Virus record (IMG/VR): IMGVR_UViG_3300043399_000218
Location: 1-32,865 of that record
Origin: a virus
Length of the DNA stretch: 32,865 nt
Reading direction: 5' to 3' (one strand)
Under the pieces are notes generated by a model that did no database searches, was not told the origin of the DNA, and saw only the letters and a list, made by a program, of their open reading frames with translations. A program made the translations under genes and the position numbers. Below, piece by piece: positions 24,182 through 32,746 of this stretch; the stretch's first letter is position 1, and the number at the start of each line of letters is the position of its first letter.

Positions 24182-24436
24182 ATGAGTGGCAAATTTATGT
24201 CCCGCAAGGATCTACACGAAGCACGACGAGAACAAGAGATTTGGAACTCCATGCTCAAACGCGGCGAAATAGATCCTACTAAGTTTGTACGTACCGCTTA
24301 CGTAGTTTGCGGATGCGGTGCAGAAGGATGTGGTTTCATTACACGATGGATGAAAGACTATCCTGACGTAGTAGACCTTGAACAACAAAAAGCTTTGTAT
24401 CAAAAATGGCTTGAAGAACACCCAACACTAGTCTAA
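24182..24436 (+). CDS. Hypothetical Cys-containing protein, 84 residues
   Basis: Charged N-terminal helix (SRKDLHEARREQEIWNSML), then VVCGCGAEGCGF, a cluster of three Cys that may bind metal, then an acidic helix. No family recognised. Confidence 0.7.
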   Translation: MSGKFMSRKDLHEARREQEIWNSMLKRGEIDPTKFVRTAYVVCGCGAEGCGFITRWMKDYPDVVDLEQQKALYQKWLEEHPTLV

Positions 24437-24454
24437 GAAACTAGATGTCATGTA

Positions 24455-24463
24455 TGTTATAAT
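24455..24463 (+). promoter_or_regulatory. Extended -10 promoter of the RNA ligase
   Basis: TGTTATAAT, followed 23 bases later by a CTGGAGTTAT ribosome site. Confidence 0.65.
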
Positions 24464-24498
24464 AGTTACTAGCAACACACAACACACTGGAGTTATAA

Positions 24499-25410
24499 AT
24501 GTTTAAAGAAAAACTGAAACAGTTTGTCCTGGATAATCCTAAGTTGGTTTCTATGAAGCCAGCCGGTAATGAGTTGTTTGTACTTAAATATACTCGCCGA
24601 GTGTTTTTTGATAACCTGTGGAATGACTTTCTTGAGGAATGCCGTGGCACCATCGTAGATAAAGATTTCAATGTGGTTTCCCGACCATTTACCAAAGTTT
24701 ATAATTATGGCGTCGAAGATCGGTGTCCGGTATTTGATAAAAAGACATTGGTTACCGCATATCGTAAAGTCAACGGATTTATGGTTTGTGTGACTTGGCA
24801 TAATGGGGACATTCTAGTATCCACTACAGGATCCACCGATTCTGACTATGTGTGTATGGCTAAAGAAATGATGCTCAAACATATGAAATGGGAAGATTGG
24901 CAGATTGAAGTTTGCGGTAGTCAGGGGTTGTCTTTGATGTTTGAATGTGTTCATCCAGAAGATCCGCATATTATTCCGGAAATTCCGGGCATGTATTTTC
25001 TAGGCTGGCGTGAAAACTCTTGGGAAAGTACTGTCAAGGGGTTTGGTGTTAATATGGCCAACCACTGGAAAGATTATGCAGAAAATGTTCTGAATTGCTA
25101 TGCTGCAGAGGCAGTGGTATTGCCCCTTGATGAGTTGCAAGGCATCGTTCGGCAAGTCAAGCACGAGGGGTTCGTTGCTTATACTTCGGATAATCAGTCT
25201 TTTAAAATTAAGAGTCCTTATTACCTAACTTCAAAGTGGGTTGCAAGGAATCCAAAAACTGATAAGTTAACGGATTTGAAGAACGACATCAAGAAAACAA
25301 TTGACGAAGAGTACTACGGACTTATCGATTCAATTCGCGAGAATATAGATCGATATACTGCAATGGACGAACAAGCTCGCCTTTCTTGGGTAAGAGAGCA
25401 GCTGGCATGA
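24499..25410 (+). CDS. RNA ligase of the T4 Rnl1-like family
   Basis: 303 residues. Nucleotidyltransferase motifs in order: ECRGTIVD (47-54), motif I KVNG with AMP-accepting Lys90, motif III MFECVHPEDPHII (147-159), motif IV EGFVAY (223-228), motif V SFKIKSPYYL (234-243). Seals 3'-OH to 5'-phosphate RNA ends using ATP. In T4 the partner is Pnkp, here the kinase-like protein at 20609. Context of many tRNAs suggests tRNA repair. ATGA overlap with the next gene. Confidence 0.92.
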   Translation: MFKEKLKQFVLDNPKLVSMKPAGNELFVLKYTRRVFFDNLWNDFLEECRGTIVDKDFNVVSRPFTKVYNYGVEDRCPVFDKKTLVTAYRKVNGFMVCVTWHNGDILVSTTGSTDSDYVCMAKEMMLKHMKWEDWQIEVCGSQGLSLMFECVHPEDPHIIPEIPGMYFLGWRENSWESTVKGFGVNMANHWKDYAENVLNCYAAEAVVLPLDELQGIVRQVKHEGFVAYTSDNQSFKIKSPYYLTSKWVARNPKTDKLTDLKNDIKKTIDEEYYGLIDSIRENIDRYTAMDEQARLSWVREQLA

Positions 25411-25652
25411 ATCAAACAAGGCTAGAGTCTTTAACTGAAGTTAGTATTAACGTAGCTATTGGATGGGTAACAGGAATTGTGACTCAACTGATGTTGTTTC
25501 CTATGTTTAATATTAATGTACCGTTGGGTGATCAATTTTGGATTAGTATAGTGTTCACAGTGGTTAGCATTGTTAGAAGCTATGCAATTCGACGCTGGTT
25601 TAATGCCGGAATTCACAAGTTAGCTGTAGAGTTCATAAGGAAAATTGCATGA
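25407..25652 (+). CDS. Small membrane protein, DUF7220-like
   Basis: 81 residues from ATG 25407. Two hydrophobic segments: TEVSINVAIGWVTGIVTQL and FWISIVFTVVSIVRSYAI, then a conserved-looking RSYAIRRWFNAGIH. Proteins of this look are common in phages and annotated DUF7220. ATGA coupling on both sides. Confidence 0.78.
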   Translation: MNQTRLESLTEVSINVAIGWVTGIVTQLMLFPMFNINVPLGDQFWISIVFTVVSIVRSYAIRRWFNAGIHKLAVEFIRKIA

Positions 25653-25837
25653 TCGATGAAAGTAATTTGCCAGTTTCTGAACAGAGTCTGGTGTATAGGT
25701 TACGTAAGCGTGCTGAGATACGTAGACAAATTCCACACCGAAAAAGTGTACAGGAAGGTAGCCCTGACCGAATTGCAGATTTGCTAGAAGAAGCAGCCGC
25801 AGAAATAGAAAAGCTTCTATCACTACAGTCTAGGTAA
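25649..25837 (+). CDS. Hypothetical protein, 62 residues
   Basis: Two helices: EQSLVYRLRKRAEIRRQIPH and DRIADLLEEAAAEIEKLLSL. Resembles phage accessory proteins with a terminal helix of this type. ATGA-coupled to the membrane protein. Confidence 0.7.
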   Translation: MIDESNLPVSEQSLVYRLRKRAEIRRQIPHRKSVQEGSPDRIADLLEEAAAEIEKLLSLQSR

Positions 25838-25858
25838 CCGTTAAATAGTGCTCCTGTG

Positions 25859-25866
25859 TATAAATA
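25859..25866 (+). promoter_or_regulatory. T4-type late promoter of the tail gene
   Basis: TATAAATA 31 bases before the start of the structural gene, with CCAGGAG as ribosome site. Confidence 0.65.
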
Positions 25867-25896
25867 TAATAAAGGTATATACCAGGAGTTATTAAT

Positions 25897-27096
25897 ATGG
25901 CATTGCAAATTCGCAGGGGCACCAATTTAGAACGGATGTTAATCACGCCTGTTCAAGGTGAATTGATTTACACAACTGACACAAAAAAGTTGTACGTAGG
26001 AGATGGGGTAACAGTTGGTGGTATTGCAGTCGACACCGACACCATACCATCTATTACACAATTGAATAATGTAGCAATTAGTTCACCTGTTTCGGGGCAA
26101 GTTTTAAAGTTTGATGGAGCCAACTGGATTAACGGACCTGACTTGTCATCTGCTATTAATACCATAGCAGGATTAGATGACGCATCAATTAATCAACCAA
26201 CTGTTGACCAATTTTTAAAATTTAACGGCGCCAAATGGGCGAATCATACGCTAACATTAAATAACATATTCAACGTTAATGTTAGTTCAACACCTTCCAA
26301 TGGACAAGTACTAACGTTTAACGGTAGTGACTGGGTTAACCAGTTGTTATCCTTAACTGACATTACCAGTGTGGCTAATCCTTCAGTTGGGCAAGCATTA
26401 AAGTTTGATGGATCTAATTGGGTTAACCAATCTGTTTCACTGAGTGAAATATCTGGCATTACGGTTACTTCACCAACAACAGGGCAGGTTTTGAAATTCA
26501 ACGGAACTAGCTGGACTAACATGGCAGATGATGTTGCTACAAGTATTGGTAGCATCAGTAATATCGGAGATGTTACTCTTACAGGTTCTCCTGCTGCAGG
26601 TGAAGTACTAAAATTTAATGGCACCAAGTGGACTAACAATAATTTTGTAGAAGAAATACAAGATGTAGTTGCCTCCATGTTCTCAGGCGCACAGACTAAC
26701 ATTAGTGTGTCATATGATGATGCAGCAGGTAAACTTACTTTGGTTGTTACAGACCTAACCGGAATTACTTCTGTTCAACAAGATCCTGGGCCTACATTAG
26801 GCGGTAATTTAACTTTAAATGGAAATAACATTAGCGGAACTGGCGATATATCTATAACTGGGTCCATTTCGAATAATAGTTTAACCTTAAGCAATAATGA
26901 GATACAAACTGTAACAGGACCGGTTATTATGCCGTCGGGTGTGGTAGTAGCTCCAACAGATGCCCCACCACTTGACCCAGTCAGTGGACAGTTATCAGTT
27001 GCTGATGGAATAACTTGGACCCCTGCAGGTGCAGGTAAAGAAGCACTAATGGTTTATTTAGGTGGCGGCTGGAGAATAGTAGCTCAACAACCTTGA
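25897..27096 (+). CDS. Tail-fibre-like structural protein with MTD-type N-terminus
   Basis: 399 residues. The start MALQIRRGTNLERMLITPVQ, then GELIYTTDTKKLYVGDG, is the N-terminal pattern of the major-tropism-determinant fold found in phage tail proteins. Residues about 60-260 hold at least six repeats built on GQVLKFDGxxWxN, each followed by a Ser/Thr-rich strand. The C-terminal third (LGGNLTLNGNNISGTGDIS; MVYLGGGWRIVAQ) fits a beta-structured fibre. Own late promoter and terminator. Probably a fibre or baseplate decoration protein for host contact. Confidence 0.85.
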   Translation: MALQIRRGTNLERMLITPVQGELIYTTDTKKLYVGDGVTVGGIAVDTDTIPSITQLNNVAISSPVSGQVLKFDGANWINGPDLSSAINTIAGLDDASINQPTVDQFLKFNGAKWANHTLTLNNIFNVNVSSTPSNGQVLTFNGSDWVNQLLSLTDITSVANPSVGQALKFDGSNWVNQSVSLSEISGITVTSPTTGQVLKFNGTSWTNMADDVATSIGSISNIGDVTLTGSPAAGEVLKFNGTKWTNNNFVEEIQDVVASMFSGAQTNISVSYDDAAGKLTLVVTDLTGITSVQQDPGPTLGGNLTLNGNNISGTGDISITGSISNNSLTLSNNEIQTVTGPVIMPSGVVVAPTDAPPLDPVSGQLSVADGITWTPAGAGKEALMVYLGGGWRIVAQQP

Positions 27097-27109
27097 TGCA
27101 TTTATACAG

Positions 27110-27136
27110 AAAATGCACCTTAACGGTGCATTTTTC
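27110..27136 (+). terminator. Rho-independent terminator of the tail gene
   Basis: AAAATGCACC, loop TTAAC, GGTGCATTTT then TC. Ten pairs with a U-rich 3' arm. Confidence 0.85.
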
Positions 27137-27165
27137 TTGACTAAGTACTAACTAACGTATATAAT
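27137..27165 (+). promoter_or_regulatory. Promoter giving a leaderless mRNA
   Basis: TTGACT (27137-27142), 17-base spacer, TATAAT (27160-27165). The expected start is at or next to the ATG at 27171. Confidence 0.75.
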
Positions 27166-27170
27166 AAGTT

Positions 27171-27686
27171 ATGATTAGCAAAAGCCCTGACAGATTCAGC
27201 TTTCAAAAAGAAAGCTATTTGTCTCATTGTCAGATTAATAATACTGAACCGGAGCAGGAACATTTAGAGCTCTATCAGAAAATGATAGATCAACATACAA
27301 ATAGATGGGGTGATCCGCATACTAGAAAAAATAACTTAGAGTATGATCTATTGACTACCGATTGGATTTTACAAAAAGTTAGGACTAGTAAGTCTTATGC
27401 GCAAAATCTATACGCCGCTATGTGCAATAATGACTTTATTAAACGTGATCTTTGGCCAATTTTAAAAGAAGAGAAATGGGGATGCAGTTGGAGATATGCC
27501 GGGGGCATAATAGCTGATATGCGTGAACAAGGCGACTATATTGATTGGTATTGTTCAGGAATACAAGACGTTAACCAATCGAATCTAAATTCTGACTATG
27601 TTTCGGAAATGACCGTAACAGATGAAATTGAACAAGATTTATTTAACCTAGGATGGCTTGTTGTTAAATACAGCAATGAAAAATAA
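27171..27686 (+). CDS. Hypothetical protein, 171 residues
   Basis: MISKSPDRFSFQKESYLSHC; EYDLLTTDWILQKVR; WGCSWRYAGGIIADMREQGDY then IDWYCSG. The last motif region is one I have seen in phage hypothetical proteins; no function known. No Shine-Dalgarno; predicted leaderless. First gene of a run containing IF-1. Confidence 0.78.
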   Translation: MISKSPDRFSFQKESYLSHCQINNTEPEQEHLELYQKMIDQHTNRWGDPHTRKNNLEYDLLTTDWILQKVRTSKSYAQNLYAAMCNNDFIKRDLWPILKEEKWGCSWRYAGGIIADMREQGDYIDWYCSGIQDVNQSNLNSDYVSEMTVTDEIEQDLFNLGWLVVKYSNEK

Positions 27687-27856
27687 TGGTATTAACATTT
27701 AACTCAGAAGATATATTTAAAGAAATTCCGGGAGACCCGGATAACGTAACGTTAGAATTCCCGCCAGAAGTCATAAAAAGCACTGGTTGGCAAGTAGGGG
27801 ATTTATTAACTGTTACAATTAAAGACAATGCAATCGTTATAAAAAAGAATGGCTAA
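27686..27856 (+). CDS. AbrB/MazE-like small protein, 56 residues
   Basis: TAATG overlap with the gene before. MVLTFNSEDIFKEIPGDPDN then VTLEFPPEVIK and STGWQVGDLLTVTIKDNAIV: the beta-strand pattern P-P-E-(V/I)-x6-W-x-x-G-D of AbrB/SpoVT-type swapped-hairpin DNA-binding domains. May be a regulator of its own operon. Overlaps the IF-1 gene by eight bases. Confidence 0.7.
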   Translation: MVLTFNSEDIFKEIPGDPDNVTLEFPPEVIKSTGWQVGDLLTVTIKDNAIVIKKNG

Positions 27857-28070
27857 AAACTCAGAACTAATTGAACTAACTGGTAAAGTTGTAGAGGTAC
27901 TTCCTAATAGTACATTTCGTGTAATACCTGAAGGTATGCAAGCAGAAATACTTTGTTATATGGGCGGAAGGCTTAAAAAAAATAAAATTAAAGTAATTTT
28001 AGGTGATCCAGTTAGAATTGAAATGAGCCCTTATGACCTAAGCAAAGGCCGAATTACATATCGGATATAA
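27849..28070 (+). CDS. infA: Translation initiation factor IF-1
   Basis: 73 residues, the length of bacterial IF-1 (about 72). MAKNSELIELTGKVVEVLPN then FRVIPEG fits the OB-fold start, and LKKNKIKVILGDPVRIEMSP with YDLSKGRITYR is the IF-1 end (E. coli has SPYDL-like TPYDLSKGRIVFR). IF-1 binds the ribosomal A site of the 30S subunit with IF-2 and IF-3. A phage copy could bias initiation toward phage or leaderless messages. Confidence 0.92.
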   Translation: MAKNSELIELTGKVVEVLPNSTFRVIPEGMQAEILCYMGGRLKKNKIKVILGDPVRIEMSPYDLSKGRITYRI

Positions 28071-28071
28071 A

Positions 28072-28722
28072 ATGAATTTGGTTCTCAACTGCGTGTATAG
28101 AGTATGTAATTCTGTTAAGCAGCAGCATAGAGAACCTATCAGCTTCAGGAAGCTTGTTGCAAATACACGCAAAACATTTAATGAACATGGGGTTAACTTA
28201 GTAATACGATCGGTATTATGTCGAGAACTAATAGTTAATCAATTTTATGTTGAGGCGTATTACTACGAGGATCAAGGACATCCGCCTATGGAAATCATTG
28301 TTTACCATAGGTTTAGAAGATGCCAAAAGTTTGAAACTACACAAATAACTAACTTTTTGATACAAATTTATGATGCAGTTGTTCACGAGTTTCGGCATCA
28401 GTATCAGTCTCAACATAGAAATTATGAGCATTTTAGCACCAACAAATCAGGATATGCTGCATACCTTGCAGACCCAGATGAATTGGATGCATATGCACTC
28501 AGTATAGCAATCGAACTACTACGACACCTGCCTAAATTTCGAGCAAAAATCTACATGACTAGGTTGCAAACATTGTCCAAAATGAAGGGGCATGGTGTTC
28601 TCATAAGCCCAATCCTAAATAGTTATGTGGGTCAGTTCAAAAATAATCCCCTTCTTAAACGACTGTCTAAGAAGGTATACCTTCACATGGAAAACATTGA
28701 CAGTGCACTGATTTTTAAGTAA
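28072..28722 (+). CDS. Zincin-like putative metalloprotease
   Basis: 216 residues. VVHEFRHQYQ holds HExxH (here HEFRH), the zinc motif of zincins; a Glu/Asp-rich stretch DPDELDAYALSIAIELL lies about 35 residues later and may give the third ligand. No signal peptide. Starts two bases after IF-1. Target unknown; processing of phage proteins is one option. Confidence 0.7.
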   Translation: MNLVLNCVYRVCNSVKQQHREPISFRKLVANTRKTFNEHGVNLVIRSVLCRELIVNQFYVEAYYYEDQGHPPMEIIVYHRFRRCQKFETTQITNFLIQIYDAVVHEFRHQYQSQHRNYEHFSTNKSGYAAYLADPDELDAYALSIAIELLRHLPKFRAKIYMTRLQTLSKMKGHGVLISPILNSYVGQFKNNPLLKRLSKKVYLHMENIDSALIFK

Positions 28723-28757
28723 AATATACGTATTGCAGTGTTTAAAGGTAGACAACA

Positions 28758-29447
28758 ATGTCAGTATACGATACACAGAAAGTCCTTGAACTGTCCTGTG
28801 CAGCTTTTCGAACTTACGGTTCTTATATTAAGGATAATGAGTTTGTCTACGACAGTGATGGCAAATTCTTGTTTGTTAAACACTCCAATAAAGATTTGGT
28901 TAAGTATGCGTTGGGTATTTTAAATTTTAGCAATACAGAACAAGAGTTTCGACCTATAAACTTAATTCTAATGCCCGAAGATGCGGTTCAGGCAGAGATA
29001 ATTAAAAATTATTTTAAAAGGTTGATGTTTAGCGCGGTCAAGGGAACAAACGAGTTCGAAACAGAAATAAACGCGTTATTGGAAAGCGACGCAATACCTA
29101 GCAATAAAGTTGGATATATTGCCTGTTTGCCTAGCGTTTATGACAAAGAGATAGCCAAAAAAACTATTAAAAAAGGACTTGCGTCATGCGAAGATATCCG
29201 ACTTGCAGAAGAAGGCGAATCTTTAACTGATAAAGATTGTGAAATCTTACGTGTGACTCGTTCGAAGAATTTCCCTGCGTGGAACACCCTTGCCATAATC
29301 GATAACAGAATTGTTAGCTGGATGTCTAATAAAGAACCTACAGTAGGACCAGCGGTAGTTGTTAAAGCCAAGGTAAAAGGCTTTGGTACAAACTATCAAA
29401 CTGGCAAAACTGAAACACGTCTTAATTATGTAAAGATTGCACAATGA
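28758..29447 (+). CDS. Hypothetical protein, 229 residues
   Basis: MSVYDTQKVLELSCAAFRTY; later FPAWNTLAIIDNRIVSWMSN and GTNYQTGKTETRLNYVKIAQ. Mixed alpha/beta, soluble, no motif I recognise. AAAGGTAGACAACA precedes the ATG. ATGA overlap with the gene after. Confidence 0.78.
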   Translation: MSVYDTQKVLELSCAAFRTYGSYIKDNEFVYDSDGKFLFVKHSNKDLVKYALGILNFSNTEQEFRPINLILMPEDAVQAEIIKNYFKRLMFSAVKGTNEFETEINALLESDAIPSNKVGYIACLPSVYDKEIAKKTIKKGLASCEDIRLAEEGESLTDKDCEILRVTRSKNFPAWNTLAIIDNRIVSWMSNKEPTVGPAVVVKAKVKGFGTNYQTGKTETRLNYVKIAQ

Positions 29448-29902
29448 GTTACACAGAACAAGAATACGAAGATTTTGAGAAACGTATGCACCAACGTTTT
29501 CCTGGTATGTTTAGTAATCCCTACGGAGGATTTGCAATAGGAAAAGGGTGGTGGCCTATTATTGAAACTCTTTGCGAGAATATACAACGTCATATAGACT
29601 GGAAAAATAGTACACGATCAAATCTGTTAAAAAATAACCCGTATGATATCAAGGTGCCCGATGAAGTTGAGCAAGTTGTTGTTGCACAAATAAAGGAAAA
29701 ATTCGGAACTCTTCGATTCTATTATGATGGCGGCGACGACGTAATTCGTGGCATGGTGCAAATGGCAGAAGCCTGGGCAGATTCTAGTTGTGAAGAGTGT
29801 AGAGCACCTGGATCTCGCCGAAGTGGAGGTTGGGTTCGAACACTGTGCGACACACATGAAGAAATTCATCAGAAACAAATAAATGAAAGATTTAAAAAAT
29901 GA
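29444..29902 (+). CDS. Phage zinc-binding-like protein, 152 residues
   Basis: Contains QIKEKFGTLRFYYDGGDDV then GMVQMAEAWADSSCEEC and GWVRTLCDTHE. This conserved pattern (KFGxLRFYY, CxxC, CxxH) occurs in many phage hypothetical proteins; the Cys/His set should bind zinc. Function unknown. ATGA overlaps on both sides. Confidence 0.82.
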   Translation: MSYTEQEYEDFEKRMHQRFPGMFSNPYGGFAIGKGWWPIIETLCENIQRHIDWKNSTRSNLLKNNPYDIKVPDEVEQVVVAQIKEKFGTLRFYYDGGDDVIRGMVQMAEAWADSSCEECRAPGSRRSGGWVRTLCDTHEEIHQKQINERFKK

Positions 29903-30753
29903 CCTTAAAGATTAAAGTTGTTTCAGACTTACATCTTGAATTTGGTGACATCACTATTCAAAATGCTGAAGGCGCAGATGTTCTAATTCTAAGTGGCGAC
30001 ATCTGTATTGCAGAAGATCTCTATGACTTTCCTGTTGAAAAATACCTTTTGTCGGATGCAATGCGTAAACAATCGGAAAGTCATAGAAAAAGTAGTGCAT
30101 ACCGATATAGAGAATTCTTAAAAAGAGTCAGTGCAGATTTTCCTAATGTAATTTACGTAGCTGGAAATCATGAATTCTATCATGGAAAATGGGTTAAATC
30201 GTTGCAAGTTCTGCGTGACGAATGCGCTAAATTTGAAAACATTCATTTTTTAGAAATGGATTCGTTAAAAATTGACGACGTTACTTTTATTGGAGGTACG
30301 TTGTGGACTGACATGAATAATAACGATCCGCTAACACTACATGCAGTTAGTGGTATGCTCAACGACTTTACGTTAATACGTAACGATGATGCCGGATTTA
30401 CCAAGCTTCGTCCAGCTCATACTACAGTTCGAAATCGAAAAATGCTAGAGTATATTCGTGCAACAGTTGAAAGTAAGCCCGATGAAAAATATGTTATAGT
30501 CGGACACCACGCACCTTGTAGGCTTAGTATTCATGAAAACTATAAAAGCGATTACATCATGAATGGGGCATATGCTAGTGATTTCAGCGAGTTTATTTTA
30601 GACCATCCACAGATTAAATTATGGACACATGGGCATATGCATACGCCTAGCGATTACATAATTGGCGAAACACGTATAATTTGCAACCCTAGGGGGTATG
30701 CAACTGAAGAACACCTGAGTAAATTTGATCCCAAACTAATAGTGGAGGTATAA
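29899..30753 (+). CDS. Calcineurin-like phosphoesterase, second type
   Basis: 284 residues. Motifs: SDLHLEFGD, LILSGDI, VAGNHEFY, VGHHAP, THGHMHTP. This is a longer relative than the enzyme at 21158, with a helical insert at 45-75. Probably a cytosolic metal-dependent phosphohydrolase; substrate unknown. Confidence 0.88.
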   Translation: MTLKIKVVSDLHLEFGDITIQNAEGADVLILSGDICIAEDLYDFPVEKYLLSDAMRKQSESHRKSSAYRYREFLKRVSADFPNVIYVAGNHEFYHGKWVKSLQVLRDECAKFENIHFLEMDSLKIDDVTFIGGTLWTDMNNNDPLTLHAVSGMLNDFTLIRNDDAGFTKLRPAHTTVRNRKMLEYIRATVESKPDEKYVIVGHHAPCRLSIHENYKSDYIMNGAYASDFSEFILDHPQIKLWTHGHMHTPSDYIIGETRIICNPRGYATEEHLSKFDPKLIVEV

Positions 30754-30899
30754 TGGAACAACAAACAATCCCAGATATTATACGATCTTCAGCAAAAAAC
30801 ATGTATAATTTGTTGTTAGAATTAGCAAATCACATAGAACAACTTGAAACTGAAAATGCCGACCTTAAAAGCAGAATTAAACCAGAAAGCAACCAATAG
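30753..30899 (+). CDS. Short coiled-coil protein, 48 residues
   Basis: TAATG overlap with the gene before and a GTGGAGG site. MEQQTIPDIIRSSAKNMYNL followed by a leucine-rich heptad-like helix (LELANHIEQLETENADLKS). It overlaps the next gene by 44 bases in another frame, so one of the two starts may differ. Confidence 0.6.
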   Translation: MEQQTIPDIIRSSAKNMYNLLLELANHIEQLETENADLKSRIKPESNQ

Positions 30900-31179
30900 C
30901 ACCGTTAGTATGCTTGAGCGATGGCTCAGAAGCGTACTCAGTGAAGGTGTAGTTACTGTGACTTTTACAAAAAAGGACGGTGCAGAACGAATTATGGTCT
31001 GCACTACTAGCGACAAAATTGTACCAAAGACAGTACATCAAACAAATACGGATTTTCCAGTAACGAAAAAAGAAAGAAAACGCAATCCGTCAGTTGCCGC
31101 GGTATACGACATCGAGGCAAAGGCATGGAAGAGCTTTCGATGGGATAGTATTAAACAAGTGAGTTTTGAATTAAAATGA
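30856..31179 (+). CDS. DUF2693-like small protein, 107 residues
   Basis: Start taken at ATG 30856 (MPTLKAELNQKATN). SVLSEGVVTVTFTKKDGAER then VYDIEAKAWKSFRWDSIKQV matches the pattern I know from DUF2693 phage proteins. Likely a small beta-barrel; function unknown. ATGA overlap with the next gene. Confidence 0.75.
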   Translation: MPTLKAELNQKATNSTVSMLERWLRSVLSEGVVTVTFTKKDGAERIMVCTTSDKIVPKTVHQTNTDFPVTKKERKRNPSVAAVYDIEAKAWKSFRWDSIKQVSFELK

Positions 31180-31406
31180 AACAAATTGTAGAAAGTACCT
31201 GCGAAGTCATGTGCGAAGACAACGGGCGTCGTATGGTAGGCGAAATCCTAAGTTTTAGGGAACATGACCATGTGGCTGTAAGCGTTAACCGTCAAATTAA
31301 ACTTGACATGAAATGGAACGGACACGTTTACGAAGCCAAGTCTGCGAAGCTTAGTTTTGTTACTGACGGCCCACTAATTAGGATCATTAAAACTGGAAGA
31401 AAATGA
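31176..31406 (+). CDS. Hypothetical protein, 76 residues
   Basis: MKQIVESTCEVMCEDNGRRM, beta-rich, ends RIIKTGRK. Looks like a small barrel domain. ATGA overlaps on both sides. Confidence 0.7.
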   Translation: MKQIVESTCEVMCEDNGRRMVGEILSFREHDHVAVSVNRQIKLDMKWNGHVYEAKSAKLSFVTDGPLIRIIKTGRK

Positions 31407-32101
31407 GCACACAAACACTTAGCCAAATTTTTCAATCCATTCCTGTTGGTACTGTAGAATGGAACGACGATCATACCACTGATTACTCTGTCGACCCTCT
31501 AGCATGCGCTGTAGCTATGTATCGCAATAGCACAAGCTACGGGTTACTCAGAGCTGCTAACGCTATCACTGATGAGGATCAAGCGCAAGCTAACGCTATT
31601 AGGAATTACTACAGTAAAAAATATTTCTGGGATAGCCTTAAGGCACAGCGGCCTCAAAGTGAATATCGACAGAATGCAGTTCGACTATTGTCAATCACCA
31701 AAGACTGGAAGCTCACTGATCGAGATGCCGGGCTATTTGTCAAACTACCATGGTTTTATGCAGAAGACCAGATATATGACGAATTTCGATCCACACTTAA
31801 AGTAAACCGAGACAGTTATGTGGGCCCAAATGCCTTTGACAGTGTAAGTAAAAAACTTACGTATCTTAAAAAGACTATACGTTGGCAAGGTAGTAAAAGA
31901 GCAGTCAGCTTTTGGTTTAAAGATGATGACAGCAAACTATCTGCAGTGACTGTTTATGCCGACAATCCGTTTAACGACATTTTTGAAGAACAGATACAAG
32001 TTCCTCGAGTATTTGAATTCACTCCTAAAGTTGACAGACTAGTTGACATGTGGTATAATACTATTAAATCATTTAAAATTATAAAGGAACCCAATGCCTA
32101 A
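31403..32101 (+). CDS. Hypothetical protein, 232 residues
   Basis: [60 protein letters not shown]. Soluble alpha/beta protein, not recognised. Overlaps the clpP start by eight bases; the clpP promoter lies in its 3' end. Confidence 0.78.
   Translation: MSTQTLSQIFQSIPVGTVEWNDDHTTDYSVDPLACAVAMYRNSTSYGLLRAANAITDEDQAQANAIRNYYSKKYFWDSLKAQRPQSEYRQNAVRLLSITKDWKLTDRDAGLFVKLPWFYAEDQIYDEFRSTLKVNRDSYVGPNAFDSVSKKLTYLKKTIRWQGSKRAVSFWFKDDDSKLSAVTVYADNPFNDIFEEQIQVPRVFEFTPKVDRLVDMWYNTIKSFKIIKEPNA
32031..32059 (+). promoter_or_regulatory. Full-consensus promoter of clpP
   Basis: TTGACA (32031-32036), 17-base spacer, TATAAT (32054-32059). Lies inside the end of the upstream gene, so clpP can be expressed alone. 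Confidence 0.85.
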
Positions 32102-32714
32102 TCTTATCCCCACCGTTATCGAAACTGAACCTCGCGGTGAACGCGCATACGACATTTATTCTCGTCTCCTTAAAGACAGGATCGTTATGCTTGACACAGA
32201 TGTTAACGAACACAGCTCAAGTATTATTGTTGCGCAGCTACTTTTTCTTGAGAGTCAAGGCAACGATGATATTCAGTTCTTTATTAACAGCCCGGGAGGT
32301 AGTGTAACTGCGGGCTTGGCAATTTATGACACGATGCAGTTTATCAAGCCGGATATTCAAACGATTGTGCTGGGACAGGCATGCAGCATGGGTAGCTTCC
32401 TTGCACAAGCAGGCACTCCGGGCAAACGATTTGTTCTTCCTGAAAGTCGTACTATGATTCACCGTGTTAGTTCAGGAACTCCTGGTACTCGCGGTAGTGT
32501 TCATGTTCAAGAACTTCAGTTTGAAGATGCAGTTCGTGCCATGGAGGAATCTAAGCGTCTTAACGAACGGTTAACTCAGCTGTATGTTAAGCACAATACC
32601 GCTGGAAAAACATACGAAGAACTTTTTAATACAATGAAGTTTGATACATTCCTTAGTGCAGAAGAAGCTGTAGCATATGGACTTGCTGATAAAGTAATTA
32701 CAAAACGTCCTTAA
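32094..32714 (+). CDS. clpP: ClpP-type serine protease
   Basis: 206 residues, normal ClpP length. Catalytic triad: Ser98 (GQACSMGSF), His123 ([10 protein letters not shown]), Asp184 ([11 protein letters not shown]). [20 protein letters not shown] gives the oxyanion-hole region. ClpP forms a 14-mer working with AAA+ unfoldases; the phage may use host ClpX or ClpA, since none is in this window. Could trim phage virion proteins or remove host factors. AAGGAACCCA precedes the ATG. Ends in a terminator. Confidence 0.95.
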   Translation: MPNLIPTVIETEPRGERAYDIYSRLLKDRIVMLDTDVNEHSSSIIVAQLLFLESQGNDDIQFFINSPGGSVTAGLAIYDTMQFIKPDIQTIVLGQACSMGSFLAQAGTPGKRFVLPESRTMIHRVSSGTPGTRGSVHVQELQFEDAVRAMEESKRLNERLTQLYVKHNTAGKTYEELFNTMKFDTFLSAEEAVAYGLADKVITKRP

Positions 32715-32716
32715 AG

Positions 32717-32746
32717 AAAAAGACTGCATATGCAGTCTTTTTTTTA
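32717..32746. terminator. Bidirectional terminator after clpP
   Basis: The palindrome AAAAAGACTGCA/TGCAGTCTTTTT with T tracts on both strands separates clpP from the convergent gene. Confidence 0.9.

Noticed and set aside
25859-27096. Diversity-generating retroelement because of the MTD-like start
   Set aside because: Only the N-terminal fold matches; no reverse transcriptase or template repeat is in the window.
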